Source: Paucibacter sp. TC2R-5
GTDB taxonomy: Bacteria > Pseudomonadota > Gammaproteobacteria > Burkholderiales > Burkholderiaceae_C
Assembly: GCF_025717605.1 (NCBI RefSeq)
Contig: NZ_JAJIRQ010000008.1
Coordinates: 62,001-126,000 of the forward strand
Length of the DNA: 64,000 nucleotides
Direction: 5' to 3'
Positions 55,272 to 63,319 of this stretch are shown one piece after another (within the stretch, counting starts at the first letter, position 1; every line of letters starts with the position of its first letter). A program made the position numbers and the translations under genes. Below the pieces are notes generated by a model. That model saw only the letters and a program-made list of their open reading frames with translations. It had not been told where the DNA came from and did not search any database.

Positions 55272-55951
55272 CGAGACTAGCTTCAACTGCAGTCGAGCTG
55301 CAGCGTTTGGTCGGGGAGATTGACGCGGCATTGCCGCAGACCCAATGCACACGCTGCGGCTTCCCGGACTGCCATGCTTATGCGGTAGCGGTGGCGAACG
55401 GTGAGGCGGGCATCAACCAATGCCCGCCCGGTGGCGCCGAGGGCATCGAGCGCTTGGCCGCGATTACCGGGCGCGCTGCCCTGCCTTTGAGCGCGGCGCA
55501 TGGCCAAGAAGGCCCGTTGAAACTGGCTGTTATTGATGAGGCTTGGTGCATAGGCTGCACCATGTGCATCAAGGCCTGCCCGGTGGACTGCATCGTCGGC
55601 GCGCCCAAACAAATGCATGTGGTCGTCAACGATCAATGCACAGGCTGCGAGTTATGCGTGTCGGCCTGCCCGGTCGACTGCATCTCGTTGCTGAGTCTCA
55701 AACCCGAGCTCAGCGGCTGGGCCGCCTGGGGCGAGAGTCAAGCAGATGCCGCCCGCGAGCGTTATCGCTTTCATCAACTCAAATTGGCCCGTGGCGAGCA
55801 AGAAAACAGCGCTCGCCTGGTCGCCAAGGCCGAGGCCAAGCTGGTCGATCTGGCGGCGGCTTCCAAACTCACCGAAGCCACGGCCCTGGACGCAAAACGT
55901 GCCGTCATCGAAGCGGCACTGGCGCGCGCTCGCGCCAAGCGGCTGGGCTAA
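55268..55951 (+). CDS. Soluble RnfB-type Fe-S protein
   Basis: 227-residue protein with an N-terminal Fe-S module (Cys27, 30, 35, 52; CTRCGFPDC) as in RnfB and two [4Fe-4S] ferredoxin motifs (Cys94, 97, 100, 104 and 124, 127, 130, 134). It lacks the RnfB membrane helix, and no rnfA, C, D, G or E lies nearby, so it is a stand-alone electron carrier. The C-terminal 75 residues are Ala/Lys/Arg-rich helical. Translation appears to begin at a TTG inside the phaZ stop (TTGA). No ATG lies ahead of the first Cys motif. Confidence 0.85.
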   Translation: MTRLASTAVELQRLVGEIDAALPQTQCTRCGFPDCHAYAVAVANGEAGINQCPPGGAEGIERLAAITGRAALPLSAAHGQEGPLKLAVIDEAWCIGCTMCIKACPVDCIVGAPKQMHVVVNDQCTGCELCVSACPVDCISLLSLKPELSGWAAWGESQADAARERYRFHQLKLARGEQENSARLVAKAEAKLVDLAAASKLTEATALDAKRAVIEAALARARAKRLG

Positions 55952-55991
55952 GCGACAGCCCGTCCAGCATCAAGGCCGGTCGATAGGCTCG

Positions 55992-56225
55992 TCACATCAC
56001 GAGCTCTGCCAATTCCAGCTCATCAGGGGTCTCATCGATCAGGCGGTCAAAGTCGGCCGCAGCAAACTGACCCTTGGGAATCAGCGGCTTGTCCAGCGGA
56101 CGGTAAACCCGGCTGTGCAGACGGTTGAGTAACTCGGAATGCTCCATCGCCGACACCACCTCCTCCGGGTTGAGCAGCATGGCGAAAGGGCTGTACAAGG
56201 CGCTTGCAAATTGGGTGCTCAACAT
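55992..56225 (-). CDS. Small hypothetical protein
   Basis: 77 residues, family not recognised. The N-terminal third is hydrophobic and aromatic (QFASALYSPFAMLLNPEEVV), the middle is basic (LNRLHSRVYRPLDKPLIPK) and the end acidic (DRLIDETPDELELAELVM). No cysteines or membrane helix of full length are present. CGGAG lies nine bases before ATG 56225. The upstream gap has an acttac/gtaagt inverted repeat (56247-56268). It stands alone, convergent with the RnfB-like gene. Codon use and Shine-Dalgarno support a real gene; function unknown. Confidence 0.65.
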   Translation of the reverse strand: MLSTQFASALYSPFAMLLNPEEVVSAMEHSELLNRLHSRVYRPLDKPLIPKGQFAAADFDRLIDETPDELELAELVM

Positions 56226-56385
56226 GGTGATGCTCCGTTAGGTTCGACTTACGTTTCAAGATGTAAGTAACTTTAGGGAGCGGGAGCAGTTAGGCATAGT
56301 CGGGGCCGCGCCAATATGCGTGTCAGGCAAACTCCTAGGAGGCTGTCGGGCCAAGGCCGGTGCGGCCCCGGCACGGCACTCGCAA
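56226..56385. other. 160-bp gap between small hypothetical gene and ankyrin gene
   Basis: It contains the inverted repeat acttac/gtaagt (56247-56252 with 56263-56268, ten-base loop) just upstream of the 77-residue gene, and a GC-rich gccgg/ccggc hairpin (about 56354-56372) after the ankyrin gene. No T-run follows, so I do not call a terminator. No coding sequence seen. Confidence 0.35.
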
Positions 56386-57033
56386 TCAGCTGCCCGACTT
56401 GGCCATCAGCTTGAGCAGCTTGGCCTTCAATTCATCCCTGCCGGCAGTGCCGGCAAAGTCAGCCGCTGTGAGGCCTTGATCATTGCGAATATGGACATCG
56501 GCACCGGCCTTCAGCAGTGCTGCCGGCAGATCTATCGCGCCATAGCGCACCGCCATCATCAGAGGCGTGCTGCCATTGGGCGAACGGGCATTGATGTCCG
56601 CGCCCTGACTCAGCAGCCAGACGGCCACACCGTTGTCCGGCCCGCTGCAGGCGTAATGCAGCGGTGTCCAACCGGCGGTATTGACGGGCGCGCCTTTTTT
56701 GACGATCTTCTGCACCCAGTCCAGCTTACCCTTGATGGCCGCCAGCATCAGCGCAGATTCGCCGTTCGCATTGACGGCCAGAATGTCCAGCTGCGGGTGG
56801 GCCAGCAAACTGTCCAAGGCCTTGTCCGAATCCTCACGCAGCGCAATGTTCATTGCATAACGGCCACGTGCATCGGGCTTATTGGGGTCCGTGCCGCGCT
56901 GCAAAATCTTTGACACGGTGTAGCCATCATTCAATTCGGCCGCCAAAACCAAATCATCAATCGGTGCCGCCAAGCTAGCGCCGGTGATGGCCATACCGAG
57001 CGCCAACAACACCCCTATGCTGCGAGTCTTCAT
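56386..57033 (-). CDS. Exported ankyrin-repeat protein
   Basis: 215-residue protein with a signal peptide (MKTRSIGVLLALGMAITGASLAA, cleavage near residue 23) followed by about five ankyrin repeats; the clearest are DARGRYAMNIALREDSDKAL, NGESALMLAAIKGKLDWVQ, GWTPLHYACSGPDNGVAVWL and NGSTPLMMAVRYGAIDLPAALL. It probably mediates protein binding in the periplasm. ATG 57033 is preceded by AAGGGG at seven bases; a TTG at 57057 is less likely. It starts 20 bp after tatD and ends the mltG-tmk-holB-pilZ-tatD series. Confidence 0.88.
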   Translation of the reverse strand: MKTRSIGVLLALGMAITGASLAAPIDDLVLAAELNDGYTVSKILQRGTDPNKPDARGRYAMNIALREDSDKALDSLLAHPQLDILAVNANGESALMLAAIKGKLDWVQKIVKKGAPVNTAGWTPLHYACSGPDNGVAVWLLSQGADINARSPNGSTPLMMAVRYGAIDLPAALLKAGADVHIRNDQGLTAADFAGTAGRDELKAKLLKLMAKSGS

Positions 57034-57053
57034 CGATTGCCCCTTTTTTTTCT

Positions 57054-57833
57054 TCAATTCAAGCCAAACAAGCGCCGGCAGTTGGCCGAGGTTTGCGCCG
57101 CCAACTCTGCAATCGACACACCTTTCACCGCCGCCAGCGCCGCACCGACATGCGGCACATAAGCCGGGCTGTTGGTGCGTCCCCGAAAAGGCACGGGCGC
57201 AAGGTAGGGGCTGTCGGTTTCGATCAGCAATCGCTCCAGCGGCAGCGCCGCAGCCACATCACGCAAGTCTTGTGCGCTCTTGAAGCTCAGGATGCCGGAG
57301 AAGGACACGTAATAGCCCCGCTCGACGGCCGCCAGGGCCACGTCGACGCTTTCGGCAAAGCAATGGAACACCCCGCCCGCCTGCTCACCGCCCTCCTCGT
57401 CCAGCAAGCGCAAGGTGTCTGCGGCGCTGCTGCGGGTGTGGATGACCAGGGGTTTGGCGGCCTGCTTCGCAGCGCGGATATGGGTGCGAAAGCGCTCGCG
57501 CTGCCACGCCATATCGACCTCGATGCTGCGGCCGTTGAGGCGGTAATAGTCGAGGCCAGTTTCGCCTATCGCCACCACCTTGGGATCGGCCGCACCCGCC
57601 ACCAACTCCTCGACGCTGGGCTCATGCACATCCTCATTGTCCGGGTGCACACCCACGGTGGCCCAGAGCTGAGGGTACTGATGCGCCAAACTGCGCACGA
57701 GCGGGAATTCTTCCATCGTGGTGCAGATGCAGACCGCCTGCTCGACTTGTGCGACGGCCATTTCGGTCAGAATTTCCGGCAAGCGTGCGTGCAGTTCGGG
57801 AAAGCTCAGATGGCAGTGGGAATCAATGAACAT
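57054..57833 (-). CDS. tatD: TatD-family metal-dependent hydrolase/DNase
   Basis: 259-residue TIM-barrel metallohydrolase. Metal ligands include FIDSHCHLSF (residues 2-11), the Glu in IGETGLDYYRL, His in LVIHTRSS and FHCFAESV, and Asp in LIETDSPYLAP. Homologues have 3'-5' exonuclease or D-aminoacyl-tRNA-type hydrolase roles; exact function is open. The start MFIDSHCHL at 57833 is canonical; an in-frame ATG eight codons upstream (57857) is possible. It is part of the holB-pilZ-tatD cluster. Confidence 0.92.
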   Translation of the reverse strand: MFIDSHCHLSFPELHARLPEILTEMAVAQVEQAVCICTTMEEFPLVRSLAHQYPQLWATVGVHPDNEDVHEPSVEELVAGAADPKVVAIGETGLDYYRLNGRSIEVDMAWQRERFRTHIRAAKQAAKPLVIHTRSSAADTLRLLDEEGGEQAGGVFHCFAESVDVALAAVERGYYVSFSGILSFKSAQDLRDVAAALPLERLLIETDSPYLAPVPFRGRTNSPAYVPHVGAALAAVKGVSIAELAAQTSANCRRLFGLN

Positions 57834-57897
57834 AGAGGCCAAAAGATGGGGGAACATTGCCAAGCGTGCCAGGACGCAAGGCTAAAAGAGGCAGGAC

Positions 57898-58320
57898 TCA
57901 AATTGTCTGAGTCGGTTTGGACGAAGAAATTTGCGTGCCCAAAATCTCCTCGATCTTGAGCTTGACCAAACGGCTCTTTTCATCGGAAGGAAAGCGCACG
58001 CCGATACCCTGCGTGCGTCCGCCGGAAGCATTGGCCGGCGTCAGCCAGGCGATCTTGCCCGCCACTGGATAACGCTGATTGTCATCGGGCAAGGCCAGCA
58101 GCAGGTAGACGTCTTCACCCAGGCGATAGTCGCGCGTGGTCGGCACAAACAAGCCGCCGTCGATAAAAACCGGCATATAGGCCGCGTAAAGCGCGCCCTT
58201 TTCCTTGAAGGCCAACTGAATCACGCTGGGCCGCGCACCCACAGCGGCCACAGCGCCTACAGCGGCCGCTTGACCGGCGGGAGGCGAGCCCGTAGCTGGT
58301 TTTGAAGGCGAATCACTCAT
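57898..58320 (-). CDS. pilZ: PilZ-domain protein, type IV pilus class
   Basis: 140-residue protein. The first 30 residues are Ala/Pro/Gly-rich and disordered. The PilZ fold occupies about 33-130, with AAYMPVFIDGGLFVPTTRDY and GVRFPSD. The RxxxR and D/NxSxxG c-di-GMP-binding motifs are absent, as in the original PilZ needed for type IV pilus assembly. It follows holB in the conserved tmk-holB-pilZ-tatD order. Confidence 0.9.
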   Translation of the reverse strand: MSDSPSKPATGSPPAGQAAAVGAVAAVGARPSVIQLAFKEKGALYAAYMPVFIDGGLFVPTTRDYRLGEDVYLLLALPDDNQRYPVAGKIAWLTPANASGGRTQGIGVRFPSDEKSRLVKLKIEEILGTQISSSKPTQTI

Positions 58321-58374
58321 GAGGCCGAGTGTAGCGAAAGCCTTGCCTTGCCATCGATCGAAAAACGCGGCTCA

Positions 58375-59415
58375 TCAGCGGCGCGGCGACGCGTCCATCA
58401 GCGCTTGTCGACCTTGAGCAAACAGTGACTCCATCAACAAGCCGGCATTCAAAGGGTGCTCGGCATGACGGGCTGCGCGGCGCAGTGCCGCGTCCCAGCC
58501 GAGCAGCGGTCCAGTGAGCTTGGGCGCGGGCAAAAACTCGGCCGCAAAATAGCTCGGCGGTGCACCGTGGCAGCGCCGCAGCAGATCATGGCTGAGGCGC
58601 TGCAAGGCGTCGATCGCACGCGGGACGGGCCAGTCGGCCAAGGCGGCAGCTTCGCCTCGCGCCAGGCGTTGGGGCAACTGCTGCCAAACACTCGCCCGCA
58701 GGCCGGCCTCGAACCAGTCCTTGGCTTCTTGCGGGCGGCCGCCAGCGGCCATCAGCAAGACGTCTGCGCACTCTACCCCTTGCTCGCTCAGCCATTGCAG
58801 CGCAGGTTTTTGCGCCGGCAGGCCCAGCGGCAAGGGTTGGCAGCGGCTGCGAATGGTCGGCAACAAGCCCTCGGGCGAGTTGCTGGCCAAGACAAAGCGC
58901 AGCATGCCGCCGGGTTCTTCCAGAGTCTTGAGCAAGGCATTGGCCGCCACATTGTTCAAGGCCTCGGCAGGGTAAACCACCACCACCTTGGCGCGGCCGC
59001 GTGCTGAGGTCACCTGCGTGAAGCCCAGCATCGCCCGCACGGCATCGATCTTGATCTCGCGGCTGGGCTTGGTTTTGGAAGCCTTGGGCTCACCGTCCCT
59101 GCCGGTTTCGCTGTCCTGCGCCCAGCCCAACGTCTCACGCAGGGCATCGGGCAGCAGCAACTGGAAGTCCGGATGGGTATGGGACTGAAATAACAAACAA
59201 CTTGCACAGTGTCCGCAGGCCGGGCCGTGGCTGGTCTGTTCGCCCGCCCCATGCGCTTCACACAACCAGGCCTGCGCCAAGAGCAAAGCCAAATCAAATT
59301 GACCCACGCCCGCCGGCCCTTGCACCAGCAAGGCGTGCGAGCGCACCGTCGCCAGCGCTTGGCTCAAGGGCTGCTCCAACCAGGGCAGCACTTGCTGCAG
59401 AGTGCCGGCTACCAC
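58375..59415 (-). CDS. holB: DNA polymerase III subunit delta'
   Basis: 346-residue clamp-loader subunit. The AAA+ fold has a degenerate P-loop ([12 protein letters not shown] lacking the catalytic Lys, as usual for delta'), a four-Cys zinc module (ACGHCASC plus flanking Cys) near 66-75, and the sensor region [18 protein letters not shown] with TIRSRCQPL. The start is a GTG at 59415 overlapping the tmk stop by 7 bp, implying translational coupling. Length fits the family. Confidence 0.93.
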   Translation of the reverse strand: MVAGTLQQVLPWLEQPLSQALATVRSHALLVQGPAGVGQFDLALLLAQAWLCEAHGAGEQTSHGPACGHCASCLLFQSHTHPDFQLLLPDALRETLGWAQDSETGRDGEPKASKTKPSREIKIDAVRAMLGFTQVTSARGRAKVVVVYPAEALNNVAANALLKTLEEPGGMLRFVLASNSPEGLLPTIRSRCQPLPLGLPAQKPALQWLSEQGVECADVLLMAAGGRPQEAKDWFEAGLRASVWQQLPQRLARGEAAALADWPVPRAIDALQRLSHDLLRRCHGAPPSYFAAEFLPAPKLTGPLLGWDAALRRAARHAEHPLNAGLLMESLFAQGRQALMDASPRR

Positions 59416-60029
59416 CCGCGCGACTCCATCACAGCGCTGATCTGCGCCGCCACCTCGGCTACCGAAACGCTCGCATCGATGCGCGCGAAACGCTGCGGCG
59501 CGCCAGCGGCTCGCGCGGCATAACCCGCCCGCACGCGCTCAAAAAAATCCAAATCCTGCTGCTCAAAGCGGTCGGCCTCGCGCGCCGCCGCACGGCGCGC
59601 CGCCGCCATCTCGGCCGGCAGGTCGAACCACAGAGTCAGGTCGGGCTGGCGACCGTTTTGCACCCATTGCTCCAGCGTCGTCAACACGGCCAGATCCATG
59701 CCCCGGCCGGCGCCCTGGTAGGCGAAGCTGGCGTCGGTATAACGGTCACAGACCACAGTCTGTCCGGCCGCCAAGGCCGGCTCGATCACCCGCTGCAAAT
59801 GGTCGCGCCGGCCCGCGAAGACCAGCAGCGCTTCGGTCAAGCTGTCCATGCCGCTGTGCAGGAACAGGCCACGCAGGGTCTCGGCCAGCTCGGTGCCGCC
59901 AGGCTCGCGCGTGTTGACGACCACGGCGCCGCGCGCACTCAAGCGCTCGGTCAGGGCCGCAATATGGGTCGACTTGCCGGCCCCGTCTATGCCTTCAAAG
60001 GTGATGAATCTGGCTGTCACTTGCTTCAA
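59409..60029 (-). CDS. tmk: Thymidylate kinase
   Basis: 206-residue dTMP kinase of the dTTP pathway. P-loop [12 protein letters not shown] (10-21), [16 protein letters not shown] in the middle, and an Arg-rich LID ([14 protein letters not shown]). No ATG is available: start is either TTG 60029 or GTG 60020, both just after the mltG stop at 60036. It overlaps holB by 7 bp. Confidence 0.95.
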   Translation of the reverse strand: MKQVTARFITFEGIDGAGKSTHIAALTERLSARGAVVVNTREPGGTELAETLRGLFLHSGMDSLTEALLVFAGRRDHLQRVIEPALAAGQTVVCDRYTDASFAYQGAGRGMDLAVLTTLEQWVQNGRQPDLTLWFDLPAEMAAARRAAAREADRFEQQDLDFFERVRAGYAARAAGAPQRFARIDASVSVAEVAAQISAVMESRGW

Positions 60030-60035
60030 TCTAGA

Positions 60036-61028
60036 TTACTTGCCGCGCTGGAATTTATTGACCGCGCGATTATGCGCGGCCAGATCGTCACTGAACTCGC
60101 TGGAGCCGTCGCCGCGAGCCACAAAATACAGCGCCCGGCTGCGCGCCGGGTGCAGCGCGGCCAGCAGCGAGGCATTGCCCGGCATCGCAATCGGCGTTGG
60201 CGGCAAGCCGCCTCGCGTGTAGGTGTTGAAGGGCGTGTCGGTCTGCAAATCACGCTTGCGCAGATTGCCGTCAAAGGCCGCGCCCAGGCCATAGATCACC
60301 GTCGGATCGGTCTGCAAAGGCATGCCCAGGCGCAGACGATTGATGAAGACGGCCGCCACCATGCCACGGTCGGCGGCGGCACCAGTTTCTTTTTCCACGA
60401 TGGAAGCGAGGATCAAGGCCTGGTCTTGGTTCTTCAAGGGTAGGCCCTCGCTGCGACCCGCCCAAGCGGCGTCCAGACGCTTTTGCATCGCTTTGTGCGC
60501 GCGCTTCAAGACGGTCAGATCGCTAACGCCCCGGCTATAGGCATAGGTATCCGGAAAAAAGCGTCCTTCCGCCGCCTGCTCGGGCGCGCCCAGCAGCGCC
60601 ATCAATTGCGCCTCGCTCAGTCCTGCCGTGCTTTGCTTGAGCGCAGGAGCCTTGGCCAGCGCGGCGCGCACCTGGGCAAAGGTCCAGCCCTCGATCAGGC
60701 GCAGCTGCTCCAGCACCTCGTCACCGCGCACCATCTTGGCGAGCAAATCTCGCGGTGTCACCCCTTGATGAATTTCGTAGCTGCCGGCACGTATCAAGCG
60801 CGCTTGGCCCGACCAGCGAAACCATTCATACAGCAAGCGCCCATCGGCCTGCACACCGGCATTGACCCAGGCCTGTGCCACCTCCCGGGGCGAGGCGCCG
60901 GCCTCGATCGAGAGCTCGACCGAGGGCGCGGCCAAACTCAGCGGCGCTTGCAACCACCACCAAATCGCTCCGCCCATGATTGCTGCAAGCAAAAACAGGG
61001 TCGCCAGCAATTTACTTAAAAATTTCAT
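60036..61028 (-). CDS. mltG: Endolytic murein transglycosylase MltG
   Basis: 330-residue inner-membrane lytic transglycosylase (YceG) that cuts nascent glycan strands and sets their length. N-terminal membrane helix (residues 5-25), LysM-like domain, then the catalytic domain with the key Glu at about 212 in ILASIVEKETG and the block GMPLQTDPTVIYGLG. ATG 61028 opens MKFLSKLLATLFLL; a GTG seven codons earlier is possible. Order mltG-tmk-holB is conserved. It diverges from ygfZ over 53 bp. Confidence 0.95.
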   Translation of the reverse strand: MKFLSKLLATLFLLAAIMGGAIWWWLQAPLSLAAPSVELSIEAGASPREVAQAWVNAGVQADGRLLYEWFRWSGQARLIRAGSYEIHQGVTPRDLLAKMVRGDEVLEQLRLIEGWTFAQVRAALAKAPALKQSTAGLSEAQLMALLGAPEQAAEGRFFPDTYAYSRGVSDLTVLKRAHKAMQKRLDAAWAGRSEGLPLKNQDQALILASIVEKETGAAADRGMVAAVFINRLRLGMPLQTDPTVIYGLGAAFDGNLRKRDLQTDTPFNTYTRGGLPPTPIAMPGNASLLAALHPARSRALYFVARGDGSSEFSDDLAAHNRAVNKFQRGK

Positions 61029-61069
61029 TCCCAATACCCTTTTGCCCACGCCCTGATTCGGGGGCTGAT

Positions 61070-61075
61070 GATAAT
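61070..61075 (+). promoter_or_regulatory. Candidate -10 element directly before ygfZ
   Basis: GATAAT (61070-61075) ends seven bases before the ygfZ ATG at 61082. With normal spacing transcription would begin on the start codon, and no Shine-Dalgarno is present, so a leaderless mRNA is possible. No good -35 is found at 16-18 bp. Confidence 0.35.
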
Positions 61076-61081
61076 CGCGCC

Positions 61082-62023
61082 ATGACTATATTCAGCACCA
61101 ACATCGGCGGGGCCGCTCGCTTGACGCAATGGGGCGTGATCCGCGCCCAAGGCGAGGAAGCGGCCAAGTTTTTGCACAGCCAACTGACGCAGGACTTTGC
61201 CCTCTTGGGCGTCAATGAAGCGCGCTTGGCTGGCTTTTGCTCCGCAAAGGGGCGTTTGCTCGCAACATTGATAGGCTGGAAAACGAGCGAGAGCGAAGTG
61301 CTGCTGGCTCTGCCGGCGGAACTGCTGCCAGCGGTCCTCAAGCGCTTGTCGATGTTTGTGATGCGTGCGAAATGCAAGCTCAGCGACGCCAGCGCCGAGA
61401 TTGGACTCTGGGGCTTGAGCGGCGCCGAGGCGCAGGCTTGGCTGGCCGAGGCGGCGCCGTCGCAACGTTGGGCCTGTGCCGACATTGCTGGGGCCCGGGT
61501 GATTCGATTGCCTGGCCTTGAAAGCCAAGCTCGCTTCTTGCTGGCGCAAGACGCCCAGGCAGCCGCGCCGGCCCTGCCCGTCATCAGCGAGGCCGACTGG
61601 CAGTGGTTGGAGCTGCTCAGTGGCCAGCCTTGGGTGCTGAGTGCCACCAGCGAACAATTCGTGCCGCAGATGTTGAACCTGGAGTTGCTGGGCGGCGTCA
61701 ACTTCCAAAAAGGCTGCTACCCCGGCCAAGAGGTCGTGGCGCGGATGCAGTACCGCGGCACGCTGAAACGTCGCACCTTCCTGTTCGAGACCGAGGCGGG
61801 TTTGGGTATGGAAGTCTTGCCCGGCCAAGAGATTTTCCATAGCGAAGACCCCGGTCAACCGGCCGGGCTGGTGGCCAATGTGGCCATCAAGGATGGCCGG
61901 GCCTTGCTGCTGGCCGAGACCAAGATCGCCGCGCTCGCCAGCGGCAGCTTGCATCTGGGCTTGATAGACGGCCACCTGCTGCGTCCGGTCGCCCTGCCCT
62001 ATGAGCTGACAGAGCCGCAATGA
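61082..62023 (+). CDS. ygfZ: Folate-binding Fe-S protein repair factor YgfZ
   Basis: 313-residue GcvT-like tetrahydrofolate-binding protein that maintains certain [4Fe-4S] enzymes such as MiaB. The family signature K-G-C-Y-x-G-Q-E is at 210-217 (KGCYPGQEVVARMQYRG) with the essential Cys212. The start at ATG 61082 gives MTIFSTNIGGAARL; earlier codons in frame run into the divergent mltG gene. It overlaps the DUF4936 gene by 4 bp. Confidence 0.94.
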   Translation: MTIFSTNIGGAARLTQWGVIRAQGEEAAKFLHSQLTQDFALLGVNEARLAGFCSAKGRLLATLIGWKTSESEVLLALPAELLPAVLKRLSMFVMRAKCKLSDASAEIGLWGLSGAEAQAWLAEAAPSQRWACADIAGARVIRLPGLESQARFLLAQDAQAAAPALPVISEADWQWLELLSGQPWVLSATSEQFVPQMLNLELLGGVNFQKGCYPGQEVVARMQYRGTLKRRTFLFETEAGLGMEVLPGQEIFHSEDPGQPAGLVANVAIKDGRALLLAETKIAALASGSLHLGLIDGHLLRPVALPYELTEPQ

Positions 62024-62283
62024 GCGTTGAGATTTACGTCTACTACAAGGTGCTGGACGCAAATCTTGATGCGGCCCTGCGGGCCTTTGAGCAAGCCTTG
62101 CTTGGCCTGAGCGGGCCATGCCCAAGGCTGCTGCGTCGTGAAGGCAGCACGACAGGTGAGCAAACCTGGATGGAAATTCATGCTGGCGCCAACGCTCAAG
62201 CTGACGAGCAACGGCTGGCTGTCGCCATGAGCCCTTACCTCAGCGGCATCCGCCATAGCGAGCGTTTCAGCCCCTTGCGCTGA
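62020..62283 (+). CDS. DUF4936 family protein
   Basis: 87-residue small protein beginning MSVEIYVYYKVLDANLDAAL, a ferredoxin-like or dimeric alpha-beta barrel style pattern. The DUF4936 family is found in Burkholderiales, regularly after ygfZ, and has no known function. Its ATG overlaps the ygfZ stop (ATGA), so the two are translationally coupled. A hairpin at 62293-62309 follows. Confidence 0.85.
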   Translation: MSVEIYVYYKVLDANLDAALRAFEQALLGLSGPCPRLLRREGSTTGEQTWMEIHAGANAQADEQRLAVAMSPYLSGIRHSERFSPLR

Positions 62284-62292
62284 GAGTCAAAT

Positions 62293-62309
62293 GCCCGCCA
62301 GGAGCGGGC
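62293..62309. terminator. Possible terminator hairpin between convergent genes
   Basis: Perfect 6-bp GC stem gcccgc/gcgggc with a five-base loop, 9 bp past the DUF4936 stop and 11 bp before the stop of the opposite-strand esterase. The T content after it is low on both strands (ATTTG on minus), so activity is uncertain. Confidence 0.4.
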
Positions 62310-62320
62310 TCGCTCAACCG

Positions 62321-63256
62321 TCAAGCCTCAAATGCCTGACGCAGCGCAAGGCCGCAGGCCTCTAGCGCGGTCAAGGCTTCGGGGATGGCCCGGCCCATCT
62401 TGATGAAGTCATGCGTCACGCCCCGGAACAGCTCCAACTGAACCTGCCCCCCATTGGCTCTCAGGAGATCGGCATAGGCAATGCCTTCATCAACCAAGGG
62501 GTCGCATTCGGCCAGCAACACGCAAGCTGGAGCCAAGTCGCTATGGTCTTCGGCTTCAAGCGGCGCAAAACGCCAGTCACGCTTGTGATGGTGGGAAATG
62601 TAATGGTTGAAAAACCAATCAATGGACGCCGCGTCGAGCAAGAAGCCATTGGCAAACAGCTTGTGCGAGGCGGTGTCGGCATGCGCCGTGGTGCCGGGCG
62701 TGATCAGCAGCTGCAGGGCGAGCTTGAGACCGATATCGCGCGCGTGCAGCGCGCAGACCGCAGCCAGCGTGCCGCCCGCACTGTCGCCGCCAACAGCAAG
62801 GCGTGAGCCGTCCAGCCCCAAGCTCGGAGCCGCTTTGGCCAACCAAGTCATGACCGCCCAGCAATCATCGACGGCCGCCGGGAAGCGGTTCTCGGGCGCC
62901 AGCCGGTAATTGAGCGACAAGACCGCCGCTCCGCTGCGCAGAGCCAATTGCCGGCATAGGCTGTCATGGGTATCCAGGCTGCCAATCGTGAAGCCGCCGC
63001 CATGCAAATAAAGCAAGACGGGCAAACATGCGTCGCTGGGGGCATAGAGCCGAGCGGCCAGCGGCCCCTCGGCCCCGGGCACTTGAAAGTTCTCGACCCG
63101 AGCCAGCGGCGCACGGGGCAAATCCAGAATCTCGGCACCCATCAGATAGCCAATTCGCGCCTGCTTCGGGCTAAGGCTATGAAAGGCCGGCCGATTCGCG
63201 CGGTAGATGCGGTTCAAAACGCCGGCCATCTTCGGTGTCAACAAGGTGCTACTCAA
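62321..63256 (-). CDS. Alpha/beta hydrolase, hormone-sensitive-lipase (HSL) esterase family
   Basis: 311-residue carboxylesterase of family IV. Oxyanion motif HGGG at 85-88 (YLHGGGFTIGS), nucleophile Ser159 in GGDSAGG, acid Asp252 in ECDPLVDEG, base His282 in GVTHDF. No signal peptide; likely acts on short-chain esters in the cytoplasm. TTG 63256 is chosen as start because GGAG lies six bases ahead. The ATG at 63229 lacks a Shine-Dalgarno. It diverges from the alcohol dehydrogenase gene. Confidence 0.9.
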   Translation of the reverse strand: MSSTLLTPKMAGVLNRIYRANRPAFHSLSPKQARIGYLMGAEILDLPRAPLARVENFQVPGAEGPLAARLYAPSDACLPVLLYLHGGGFTIGSLDTHDSLCRQLALRSGAAVLSLNYRLAPENRFPAAVDDCWAVMTWLAKAAPSLGLDGSRLAVGGDSAGGTLAAVCALHARDIGLKLALQLLITPGTTAHADTASHKLFANGFLLDAASIDWFFNHYISHHHKRDWRFAPLEAEDHSDLAPACVLLAECDPLVDEGIAYADLLRANGGQVQLELFRGVTHDFIKMGRAIPEALTALEACGLALRQAFEA

Positions 63257-63319
63257 ACAGTACTCCAGGGCTTAGGCTAGGGGCCAATCCGCGATTTTCC
63301 CATCAGCCCAGGACTCCAC

